From a bacterium (lineage in GTDB: Bacteria; SZUA-79; Acidulodesulfobacterales; Acidulodesulfobacteraceae), in assembly GCA_021799935.1 (NCBI GenBank), contig JAJYZM010000053.1:1-6760 (forward strand): a stretch of DNA of 6,760 nucleotides, read 5' to 3'. A model generated the notes under the pieces. It was not told the origin of the DNA, did no database searches, and worked only from the letters and a program-made list of their open reading frames with translations. Made by a program: the position numbers and the translations under genes. This document shows positions 1-6,412 of this stretch, piece after piece. The stretch's first letter is position 1; every line of letters starts with the position of its first letter.

Positions 1-2
1 AT

Positions 3-1460
3 TCTCCGCGCGTAAGAAAGATAAAACATATACGCCATATTCCTTATTTACTGAGACAGAGGGTTGATTTAGCGGGCAAATTAAATACCGTTACGGCTCT
101 AAATCTTCTTATGCGGAGCGTCAGCGGAATAAGCCTCATAACGCGGCATTTAAAAAACGATAAACCTGCTAATTTCTATATCCGCAGACAGCCCCTTTAC
201 AGGGCGCTTAATTTAATAGTTATTAAGCGCGGATACGGCTATTCTTTTAAAAAAGGCTTCTTATACGTTTTCGGCACGGAATCGCGGATTTTCAAACTCC
301 CGATATCGGACCTCGGTTTAAACTTCAGTTCGACGGTAGGCGCTTCGGGTATGAATATAAATCAAAATATGAATAACAATAGCAGTTCGATGCAGTCCGG
401 CATGCCCGGCGCAGGAACGGGGATTACGGGACAAACGGGGACAAACGGAACGGCGGAAGCCGGCGGTTTGAACTCCTCAAATCTCGGAGGAGTGGTGTAT
501 CTGACTTCTACCGCCATGAAAAGCCTTGTGGAATATCTCAAGGACAACCTTAAGGTTATAATGAAAAACGCTGAATTTACGATAGACCCGAAGGACGGGA
601 TTATCTACCTTTCCGGTCCGGTGGGTAAAGTAAAAACTGCCGTCAAATTTTTAAATAAGGTAAAAAACGATTTAAGACATATGGTGTTTTTAAAGGTGGA
701 AGTGATAAACGTAACGCTTAATAAAAATTTTCAGGCCGGCATAAATTGGAATGTGGTGTTCAACAACGCGTTCCGTTCCAATGCCGCGGGGATTTCCAGC
801 GTAGCGATAGGGCTCCCCCTGGCGTCCAATAATAATATATCCAGCGTTCCCGAAATAACTTTCAGCGGCAGCGGTTCCAATCAGGCGGTAGTGAATGCCC
901 TGTCCACGCAGGGAACGGTCAACGTCCTTTCCCAGCCGCGCCTTATGCTTATTTCCGGCGAAACAAGGGTAATCTCGAGCGGCGTGATACAGAATTACGT
1001 TCAGTCGGTTATGGTGCAGTCCGTAGGTGTCATAAGTTCCCAGACGGAAACTTATCCCATAATAGGACAGGTGTTTTCGGGGATAGGCATAGCGTTTACG
1101 CCGGAAATTAATTTTAAAAAGAATGCAGTCAGGGTTACGATTAATTTTATGAACAATAACGTTAACAGCTTTCAGGCATTCAGCATAGGAGGAAACACGT
1201 TCGAAGAACCGGAGGTATCTGCGCAGAGCTTAACGGATACGGTCGTTATCCCGAGCGGAAAAACCATGGTTATAGGAGGAATCTTATCCTCAAGCAAACA
1301 AAAAAATACTTACGGCGTGCCTCTTCTTCAAGATATTCCTCTTCTGGGAGACCTTTTTAAATCGGTAAATTATACAAAAATAAAAAACGATTTAATAATA
1401 ATGATAACACCGGTCATAACGGGAGCGGCGGGTCACGGAATAAAAAATAATAAATTTTAA
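3..1460 (+). CDS. Type IV pilus / type II secretion secretin, 5'-truncated by the window edge
   Basis: This is the outer-membrane channel through which a pilus or pseudopilus-driven substrate passes; secretins form large multimeric gated rings. The frame is open from position 3 with no stop, so the gene starts outside the window. The first in-frame ATG (111) lies inside a conserved region and should not be taken as the start. Visible order: an STN/N0-like segment (about 60-290), a polar Asn/Gly/Ser/Thr linker (about 335-490), an N1-like domain (about 490-690), and the secretin beta-domain (about 696-1430). The beta-domain carries NVLSQPRL (921-944), where family members have the conserved proline, and the hallmark VPLLQDIPLLGDLF near its C-terminus (from 1317). 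STN plus linker resembles MshL or PilN (type IVb) secretins more than PilQ, but I cannot separate these subfamilies by eye. The signal peptide, or lipobox if present, is outside the window. A prepilin gene follows after 27 nt. Confidence 0.93.
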   Translation, partial: SPRVRKIKHIRHIPYLLRQRVDLAGKLNTVTALNLLMRSVSGISLITRHLKNDKPANFYIRRQPLYRALNLIVIKRGYGYSFKKGFLYVFGTESRIFKLPISDLGLNFSSTVGASGMNINQNMNNNSSSMQSGMPGAGTGITGQTGTNGTAEAGGLNSSNLGGVVYLTSTAMKSLVEYLKDNLKVIMKNAEFTIDPKDGIIYLSGPVGKVKTAVKFLNKVKNDLRHMVFLKVEVINVTLNKNFQAGINWNVVFNNAFRSNAAGISSVAIGLPLASNNNISSVPEITFSGSGSNQAVVNALSTQGTVNVLSQPRLMLISGETRVISSGVIQNYVQSVMVQSVGVISSQTETYPIIGQVFSGIGIAFTPEINFKKNAVRVTINFMNNNVNSFQAFSIGGNTFEEPEVSAQSLTDTVVIPSGKTMVIGGILSSSKQKNTYGVPLLQDIPLLGDLFKSVNYTKIKNDLIIMITPVITGAAGHGIKNNKF

Positions 1461-1473
1461 ACTTTATAACTTT

Positions 1474-1482
1474 AAAGGGAGG
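1474..1482 (+). promoter_or_regulatory. Strong ribosome binding site of the prepilin gene
   Basis: AAAGGGAGG lies 5 nt before the ATG at 1488. It is the best Shine-Dalgarno match among the pilus genes here, in line with the pilin needing far more copies than its operon partners. That expression link is inference. Confidence 0.75.
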
Positions 1483-1487
1483 GAAAA

Positions 1488-2057
1488 ATGAATTTAAGAG
1501 CCTTAAAATCTCAAAGCGGCTTTACTTTAGCCGAATTAATTATCGTCATGGTGATAATAGCAATTATTGCGGCCGCTTCTATCGGCATTTATACCGGTAT
1601 GTTCGGCAGTGCGGACGTTACCGCGATAACGGGCAATATTTCCAAGTTAAAGGCGTCATGCGAACAATATGCAAGCATGAACGGCGGAAGTTATACAGGT
1701 ATAAGCGCCGCCGCTTTGCAGACCGACGGGCTCCTGCCGAGCAGTAGCTGGACTACCGTTACCGATACCGCAACTCCGCCGAATACAAGCTTGGTAAGCT
1801 CTTATTATATAGGGCCTGCGGTGGACACGGCAGGTTCCTTTGTAATCGGATTTACGCCTTCTAGCGCCAGTTTTCCATGGCAGTCGGCATTGCAAATCTG
1901 CAATAATTTCGAAAATCAGATATATGGATACGCGATAGGCACAAGCGCTCCAGCCGCCGGCGGCTATACATCTATTTCTCCTACTGTTCCTTGCAGCGGC
2001 GGTATTAAGTCAACAACATTTTCCTCCGGCGATTCGCTTTACTTAGAATTCGAATAA
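1488..2057 (+). CDS. Type IV prepilin, PilS-like major pilin candidate
   Basis: This 189-residue protein is probably the fibre subunit. The leader is 11 residues ending in Gly11, followed by FTLAELIIVM, so a prepilin peptidase should cut between Gly11 and Phe12 and N-methylate the Phe. Glu16 is the conserved +5 glutamate needed for assembly. Residues 12-35 form the hydrophobic alpha1 helix that anchors the subunit in the inner membrane and packs in the fibre core. The body contains NISKLKASCEQYAS followed by a GGSYTGIS turn and a downstream LLP, a pattern like the PilS domain of type IVb pilins. Cys138 and Cys169 could form the C-terminal disulfide loop; Cys58 is a third. The short leader and Phe+1 are IVa-like while the body looks IVb-like. 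It sits between secretin and ATPase genes, as expected for a pilin. A pseudopilin is possible, but the size, disulfide loop and strong ribosome binding site favour a pilin. No peptidase gene is in the window. Confidence 0.9.
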   Translation: MNLRALKSQSGFTLAELIIVMVIIAIIAAASIGIYTGMFGSADVTAITGNISKLKASCEQYASMNGGSYTGISAAALQTDGLLPSSSWTTVTDTATPPNTSLVSSYYIGPAVDTAGSFVIGFTPSSASFPWQSALQICNNFENQIYGYAIGTSAPAAGGYTSISPTVPCSGGIKSTTFSSGDSLYLEFE

Positions 2058-2067
2058 GCGGGGAAAT

Positions 2068-3780
2068 ATGGATACGAACATAGCGGCTTATAATAAAGCG
2101 ACTTATAATGATAAAGGAACTGCGGCAGAACAGCCACAGTCTCCTGATTCTGCATGGAAACCTATCGCCAGAATTCTTCTGGAACAGAAAAGCATCTCCG
2201 AAGAAGAGTTGAAAGAAGCGCTCATGCTTCAGGAAATAATTCCGGGTAAACTTTTGGGGGAGATTCTTCTCGAAAAAAGATACGTTTCCGAAGCCGACAT
2301 AATGAAGGCTGTCGCTTTACAGTACAACTGCGCCTATATCGAAGAAATAGACATTAATCAAATCGACGATGAACTGGTAGAGTTGATAGACGATACAAAA
2401 GACCTATTTCTCGATAAGTGTTTTATTATACTCAAAGGCGGAGGAAAGCCTAAGGTGGCTGTTTACAAACCGGATTTCGAGATTTCTACGCGGATCGCAA
2501 AATTCATACCCGACTACGAACTGCTGATATCTACAAAATCCGCTATTTACGATGCTATAAATTCAAAATATTACGCAAATAAAGCGGCGGGTAAAGGGGA
2601 TGCGTCCGGAATAATCAGGGAAGCAATCGCTGTAGCTAAAGCTAAAAAATCGGCTAATATCCGCATTAAATATACGTCGGAGGGCTTTTATATAAACTAC
2701 GATACGATATATGGAACTGTTTCTCCCATTAAAACAATAGATATAAAGACCGGACAGGCAGTTATCAATATTCTGGCGGGCTATTGCAAAATAACGCTCG
2801 TTCCGGGGAAGCCCTCAAGTTCCAAATTTTTACACGACAATATAGATATGCGCGTGGAGTTTCTGCCTGTCGAAACGCTTTCAGACGGCAATATTTTCGA
2901 GGCGGTAATAAGGATACATTATTCTTATTCTAAAGATCTTTTTGAAATTGATCGTTTAGGTTTCCCTGAATCCAAAATTAAGGAGTTAAAACAGATAAGG
3001 ACTTATTCGAGCGGCATAGTCATAGCAACCGGTCCCACGGGAGCCGGGAAATCGACGACGTTTTATGCGGTCATAAAATATCTGGCGCAGATGCGCAAAC
3101 AGATTTTTACTATAGAGGACCCTATAGAGAGCCATTTTTCAGAGATTAATATTACCCAGCTTGCCGTAAAAGAATCGTTCGATTTCTCCGATGCAATCCG
3201 TTCCGTATTGCGCTGCGAACCTAAAATAATCATGATAGGCGAAGTAAGGGATAATATCACTGCGGAATTAACGGTTCAGGCATCGGATACGGGTCATTTA
3301 GTATTAACTACGGTTCATACGAATTCTGCTCTTTCCTGTTTTAAAAGACTGGAATCGCTGGGCGTAAAACCGTCAAGGATAATAGATAACGTTAGAATGG
3401 TAACTGCGCAGAGGCTTTACATAGAATTGTGCGAAAATTGCAAGATTCCGAGGCTGTTAAGTAAAGATGAAAGAGTGTTTCTGAAAAATTCTAAAATTGA
3501 AAAAATTTCGTTGTACACTATAGAAAATGTTTACGAGCGCAACCATAACGGCTGTCCGCAGTGCAATTATACCGGCTATAAGAAAAATCGTAAGGCTATT
3601 ATAGAAATAGCCGTTTTCGACGACGAAATGAGGCTCGTTGCCGAAAATTCCTCCCCGGTAGAACTTGAAAGAGAATTTATAAATAAGAAGGGGTTTATAC
3701 CGCTTAATTCTTATGCGTATAATCTTTTATCCGAAGGCAAAATAGATATAAACCAGTATTATATGATAACAAATAAATGA
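2068..3780 (+). CDS. GspE/PilB-type assembly ATPase with MshEN-like N-terminal domain
   Basis: A 570-residue cytoplasmic hexameric ATPase that should power pilin polymerisation. After a polar 30-residue tail, residues 32-85 hold two 24-residue repeats each ending in Gln (Gln55, Gln85), the layout of the MshEN/T2SSE_N fold that binds c-di-GMP in MshE. The middle N2 domain (about 180-300) is divergent: the usual SDIHIE is SANIRIK (195-201). Arg262 and Arg282 occupy the conserved arginine positions. The RecA-like domain is intact: Walker A GPTGAGKSTT (322-331, Lys328), Asp box TIEDPIE (348-354), Walker B with Glu392 in GEVRD, and His box with His410 and His417. Two CxxC pairs (Cys455/458, Cys496/499) form the zinc site typical of GspE and PilB and absent from PilT, which supports an extension rather than retraction motor. 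GGGGA at 2060-2064 precedes the ATG; the gap to the pilin is 10 nt and to the platform gene 9 nt. Confidence 0.94.
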   Translation: MDTNIAAYNKATYNDKGTAAEQPQSPDSAWKPIARILLEQKSISEEELKEALMLQEIIPGKLLGEILLEKRYVSEADIMKAVALQYNCAYIEEIDINQIDDELVELIDDTKDLFLDKCFIILKGGGKPKVAVYKPDFEISTRIAKFIPDYELLISTKSAIYDAINSKYYANKAAGKGDASGIIREAIAVAKAKKSANIRIKYTSEGFYINYDTIYGTVSPIKTIDIKTGQAVINILAGYCKITLVPGKPSSSKFLHDNIDMRVEFLPVETLSDGNIFEAVIRIHYSYSKDLFEIDRLGFPESKIKELKQIRTYSSGIVIATGPTGAGKSTTFYAVIKYLAQMRKQIFTIEDPIESHFSEINITQLAVKESFDFSDAIRSVLRCEPKIIMIGEVRDNITAELTVQASDTGHLVLTTVHTNSALSCFKRLESLGVKPSRIIDNVRMVTAQRLYIELCENCKIPRLLSKDERVFLKNSKIEKISLYTIENVYERNHNGCPQCNYTGYKKNRKAIIEIAVFDDEMRLVAENSSPVELEREFINKKGFIPLNSYAYNLLSEGKIDINQYYMITNK

Positions 3781-3789
3781 GCAGGACAT

Positions 3790-5061
3790 ATGCAATATAT
3801 TATTAAGAGCGAAAACGGCTTTGAGCTTGTAAACGGCGGATCAAGCACAGAGGTAAAAGAACGCCTGCTTGAAAACGGCATTATACCCGTTTTGGTAATT
3901 CCGTTTCCCTTTAATCTGTTTAAGATGAAATCTAATGCCGGTTTAACGGATAAGGAATGTAAAGACCTCTTCTTTCAGCTTGCCGGCTTGGTCCGTTCGA
4001 CAGGCAGTATTGTCACGTCCGTAAATTTGCTGTATAATAAAATCGACGAAACGCAAAATACGGCTTTTACATACAGGTCTAAAATCAAAAATATAATAAA
4101 ACATGCGGCAGCTTATTATTATAAAGATAAATTTAAAAAGTATATCGGATTTTTAAAGGCTTTGAGGCAAAATATTTCGGAAGGCGCTTTTATGTCTGCG
4201 ACGTTTATAGAGTATAGGTTTGACGAGGTCGCAATAAGCCTGCTTAAATCTGCCGAGAAAACAGGCGATTTGTCGGGTGGATTTTTAAAATGTTCGGAAT
4301 ATTTCGAATCTAAGCGCAAGTATAGAAATTCGATTTTAAATACCCTCGCATATCCAGGACTTTTATTTTCTTTATTATACGCGGCTTTTTTAGTGTTTTT
4401 ATTTTACGTTATTCCGGAGTTCGCTAAATTTTTTAAGCAGTTCCCTCATATGCCGGCAAGCACCGTTTTTGTCATCAATACATTTGCTTTTTTAAAAAAT
4501 ACTTATTTTTATTATACGGGATTGTTTGCCGTACTTGTTTTAACGTTTTTTTATTTTTTTATTCTCAATAAAAACAACGCAAGAACGAAGTTTTTTAATG
4601 CGCTGGCGCAGATACCCATAGCAGGAGCCCTTTTCCAGTTTGAGTTCCTGAGATATTTTATGTACGAATTCAGCCTTTTTATTTCGAGCGGAACCGATAT
4701 TATGCAGATTATAAAATTTTTTAAAGAAAATACGGCTAACGATTTTTACAAATCCAAATTAGAAATTGTATATCTGCATGTTATAACCGGTTACAGCCTG
4801 ACCGAATCATTCAATATTGCCGGTTTTTTAAGGCCGCAGGATATTTACTATCTGGATTCGGCAGAAAAATCGGGGGATTTAGAAGCGGCAACCATGGAAT
4901 TATCTAAAACATACGGCGAAATGTTCGAATTAGAAATGAAGATATTCAAAAATGCATTATCTACAATATCGGGCGCTTTAGTGGTTGCCTTCATATTAAT
5001 TATATTTTTAAGCGTCTATCTCCCGCTGATTAAAGGCATGATTAGTTTAACCGGACAATAA
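3790..5061 (+). CDS. GspF/PilC-type inner-membrane platform protein
   Basis: A 423-residue polytopic protein expected to couple the ATPase to pilin insertion. Two T2SSF repeats are visible. The first (about 60-210) contains AEKTGDLSGG with Glu156, then AYPG (187-190) and VIPEF at the end of a membrane helix (about 190-209). The second (about 285-413) contains AEKSGDLEA with Glu359 and a C-terminal helix (about 393-413). A middle helix spans about 238-259. This three-helix, two-repeat layout is normal for the family. Residues 1-40 resemble the small N-terminal domain of GspF. The stretch between the start of the first repeat and Glu156 is about 20 residues longer than in classical PilC and is rich in Lys and Tyr (about 105-130). 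AGGA at 3783-3786 serves the start at 3790, and the gene follows the ATPase by 9 nt, as is usual for this pair. I do not assign a specific symbol because the subfamily is unclear. Confidence 0.92.
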   Translation: MQYIIKSENGFELVNGGSSTEVKERLLENGIIPVLVIPFPFNLFKMKSNAGLTDKECKDLFFQLAGLVRSTGSIVTSVNLLYNKIDETQNTAFTYRSKIKNIIKHAAAYYYKDKFKKYIGFLKALRQNISEGAFMSATFIEYRFDEVAISLLKSAEKTGDLSGGFLKCSEYFESKRKYRNSILNTLAYPGLLFSLLYAAFLVFLFYVIPEFAKFFKQFPHMPASTVFVINTFAFLKNTYFYYTGLFAVLVLTFFYFFILNKNNARTKFFNALAQIPIAGALFQFEFLRYFMYEFSLFISSGTDIMQIIKFFKENTANDFYKSKLEIVYLHVITGYSLTESFNIAGFLRPQDIYYLDSAEKSGDLEAATMELSKTYGEMFELEMKIFKNALSTISGALVVAFILIIFLSVYLPLIKGMISLTGQ

Positions 5062-5064
5062 ATA

Positions 5065-5784
5065 ATGGCGATATTTATAAGCATCGTATTGATAATATTG
5101 TCGTTTGTTTTTTTATTGGCAAGATTCGGTTTGGAATCTATTATTTTTACTATTATATCGGTGATAAATTTTTACTTTATCGCAGTTTTCTATCTCAAAA
5201 CAAAAGAATTGCAAGTGCGGATGCGTCAGCGGATGCCGGAGGAAGTTGAAGGTTTAATAGAAAATTTATCCGAAAAATCGGGAATAGACGGTTTAACGGG
5301 CGTGTTCAACAGAAGCTCGTTCGATAAATATTTTAGCGAAGTTTACCGTAAGTTTAAGCTTAACGGCGAACTCTTCTTTATCGTTTTTTTCGATATAGAC
5401 CATTTTAAGGACTTTAACGACACATACGGACACGAAGCGGGCGATACCGTTCTCAGAAGCTTTGCCCAGGGGATTTTTAATAATATAAGAAAGGACGAAG
5501 ACAAGTTTTTCAGATTCGGAGGGGAAGAATTCGTTCTTATCGTAAGAAAATGTAAAGTTCCTCTCGTGCAGGAGGCTGAACTAATAATAAAAAAGTTAAG
5601 AAAGGTAGTCGAGGATTTAACTATCCCAGGTCTTCCCAAAATTACATGTTCGATAGGCGTAGGTTTTCCCGATGACGTGAAAAATAGGCAGGAAATTTTA
5701 AAAGAAGCGGACGAAAATATGTATCTGGCTAAAGAAAACGGACGGAACAGGGCTTATATAAATAAAAATACAGTAATTATATGA
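5065..5784 (+). CDS. Membrane-anchored GGDEF diguanylate cyclase
   Basis: This 239-residue protein should make cyclic di-GMP from two GTP at the inner face of the membrane. Two hydrophobic helices (about 2-19 and 24-44) form a hairpin with almost no periplasmic loop, then a short linker (45-72) leads to a single GGDEF domain. The domain looks catalytically complete: DGLTGVFNR (75-83), the metal-binding FDIDHFKDFND with Asp110 and Asp112, and the active-site GGEEF at 152-156. The product-inhibition I-site is atypical: where RxxD is expected just before the GGEEF there is KDED, keeping Asp but with Lys for Arg. No PAS, GAF or other sensor domain is present, so input must come through the membrane helices or a partner. 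It starts 3 nt after the platform gene stop, with only a weak CGGA upstream, suggesting translational coupling. Its place in the operon suggests a local c-di-GMP supply for the pilus (inference). Confidence 0.93.
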   Translation: MAIFISIVLIILSFVFLLARFGLESIIFTIISVINFYFIAVFYLKTKELQVRMRQRMPEEVEGLIENLSEKSGIDGLTGVFNRSSFDKYFSEVYRKFKLNGELFFIVFFDIDHFKDFNDTYGHEAGDTVLRSFAQGIFNNIRKDEDKFFRFGGEEFVLIVRKCKVPLVQEAELIIKKLRKVVEDLTIPGLPKITCSIGVGFPDDVKNRQEILKEADENMYLAKENGRNRAYINKNTVII

Positions 5785-6083
5785 CGCTTATAATTATAAT
5801 TATAACAATTACGGCATCGGTATTTATATTGTTTGACCGGCAACAGGACGGCTCCGATGAATTCGGCCAGGATTACAGTATAATAGGAATTGGAGAAGCG
5901 AAAGGCGTTTATATCGTTAAGGCTGAAAATTATTATATCGTTGTAGGAAAAAAAGTAAAAAACGGAGGAAAAGCTATGAAATTATTTTTAGAATTTGTGG
6001 ACGAAAACGGTTACATGCCGCTGGAAATGTATTTTTTTATAGTAAAAGATACATTTCACGCTCCCGTCAGTCATTATAGATGA
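5781..6083 (+). CDS. Small membrane-anchored protein of unknown function
   Basis: I do not recognise this 100-residue protein. Residues 2-18 are a run of Ile, Leu, Thr and Val that should form one membrane helix. An acidic stretch follows (about 19-31), then an alternating hydrophobic segment with GVYIVKAENYYIVVGKK (42-58) that suggests a small beta-rich domain, and a tail rich in aromatic residues. The YIVVG pattern loosely recalls the soluble part of FliO-like proteins, but that is too weak to name it. The start codon overlaps the cyclase stop in an ATGA, with no Shine-Dalgarno sequence, so translation probably depends on termination-reinitiation from the cyclase gene. This argues for a linked role, perhaps as sensor or regulator of the cyclase or an accessory pilus part (inference). 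A second in-frame ATG at 5976 has a very good ribosome binding site of its own and would give a 35-residue C-terminal product. It is the last gene of the operon before a 137-nt gap. Confidence 0.7.
   Translation: MTLIIIIITITASVFILFDRQQDGSDEFGQDYSIIGIGEAKGVYIVKAENYYIVVGKKVKNGGKAMKLFLEFVDENGYMPLEMYFFIVKDTFHAPVSHYR
5964..5968 (+). promoter_or_regulatory. Possible internal ribosome binding site
   Basis: GGAGG stands 7 nt before the in-frame ATG at 5976 inside the small unknown gene. It is a better match than that gene's own start, which has none. It may mark a second, shorter product, or may simply encode Gly-Gly. Confidence 0.3.
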
Positions 6084-6152
6084 TTACAACTTGAACGAAA
6101 ACCTTTCAAATTAGGAACGTTTTCATAATTTATTTATAGAATTTCCGCCGGC

Positions 6153-6181
6153 TTGATTATCTTTCCGTATAGTGCTATATT
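6153..6181 (+). promoter_or_regulatory. Sigma70-type promoter for the toxin-antitoxin operon
   Basis: TTGATT (6153-6158) and TATATT (6176-6181) are separated by 17 nt, the optimal spacing, and each differs from consensus by one or two bases. The predicted transcription start (about 6188-6190) lies some 30 nt before the antitoxin ATG. Spacing and position support it; AT-rich background lowers certainty. Confidence 0.6.
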
Positions 6182-6191
6182 TATTTTATAG
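6175..6191 (+). repeat. Inverted repeat over the -10 box, candidate operator
   Basis: CTATA and TATAG are 5-bp inverted arms around a 7-nt centre and overlap the -10 element and start region. Type II antitoxins commonly repress their own promoter by binding such palindromes, so this is a possible autoregulation site. The arms are short and AT-rich, so chance is a real alternative. Confidence 0.3.
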
Positions 6192-6220
6192 AGTTATAAA
6201 TTTTTAAACAGAGGTTTACG

Positions 6221-6412
6221 ATGTCGGGCAGAGATTTAATAATCAGTGAAATTGATAGAGTACCGGAAGAACTTCTTCCCGAAATATTGGATTTTATTAA
6301 ATTTTTAGAAGTTAAAGAAGAAAATACGATTCATTCTTCACAGGTTCTTTCCGAAAGAATTTTTGAAAAGATATGGGATAACGCCGAGGATGCCGCATAT
6401 GACGCCTTATAA
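6221..6412 (+). CDS. DUF2281-like antitoxin of a type II toxin-antitoxin pair
   Basis: A 63-residue acidic protein expected to neutralise the MazF-like toxin encoded just downstream. Residues 3-29 follow the pattern of DUF2281 proteins: a short helix with LIISEID, then VPEELLPEILDFIKFL (14-29). The C-terminal FEKIWDNAEDAAYDAL (48-63) matches the tail seen in antitoxins paired with MazF/PemK toxins; in such pairs this flexible acidic tail wraps the toxin and blocks its active site (family knowledge). No classical AbrB or ribbon-helix-helix DNA-binding domain is obvious, so whether it represses its own promoter is open. AGAGG (6210-6214) precedes the ATG by 6 nt. The last 14 nt overlap the toxin gene, and the toxin ribosome binding site lies inside the tail codons, so antitoxin translation is coupled to toxin translation. 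Confidence 0.8.
   Translation: MSGRDLIISEIDRVPEELLPEILDFIKFLEVKEENTIHSSQVLSERIFEKIWDNAEDAAYDAL
6386..6390 (+). promoter_or_regulatory. Ribosome binding site that fixes the toxin start
   Basis: GAGGA is 8 nt before the ATG at 6399. The upstream in-frame ATGs at 6363 and 6390 have no suitably spaced site, so 6399 is the preferred toxin start. Confidence 0.75.

Larger units (their letters stand above)
6084..6220 (+). other. Intergenic region between pilus operon and toxin-antitoxin operon
   Basis: This 137-nt AT-rich stretch has no credible coding frame. It marks the operon boundary. It holds a weak 6-bp inverted repeat GAAAAC/GTTTTC (6097-6102 with 6119-6124, 16-nt loop) without a following T-run, so it is not a convincing intrinsic terminator. 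Two similar segments, TTTATTTATAGA (6129-6140) and TTTATTTTATAGA (6180-6192), flank the promoter described separately. Confidence 0.7.

Noticed and set aside
362..547. 61-codon open frame on the - strand
   Set aside because: It is the antisense of the secretin's Asn/Gly linker; its Pro/Val repeats mirror those codons.
1461..1487. Separate promoter for the pilin
   Set aside because: TTTATAAC resembles a -10 box, but no -35 at proper distance is convincing and the 27-nt gap fits a shared transcript.
1656..1895. 79-codon open frame on the - strand
   Set aside because: It is antisense to the pilin body and has no ribosome binding site or domain pattern; the pilin on the + strand is unambiguous.
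5343..5639. 98-codon open frame on the - strand
   Set aside because: It lies entirely opposite the GGDEF domain, whose motifs are intact; its product is low-complexity Ser/Leu/Lys without recognisable features.
6097..6124. Intrinsic terminator after the pilus operon
   Set aside because: The 6-bp stem is A/T-rich with a 16-nt loop and no T-run follows; too weak to call.
6363..6398. Longer N-terminus for the MazF toxin
   Set aside because: No ribosome binding site upstream and no family similarity in the 12 extra residues; GAGGA at 6386-6390 points to 6399.
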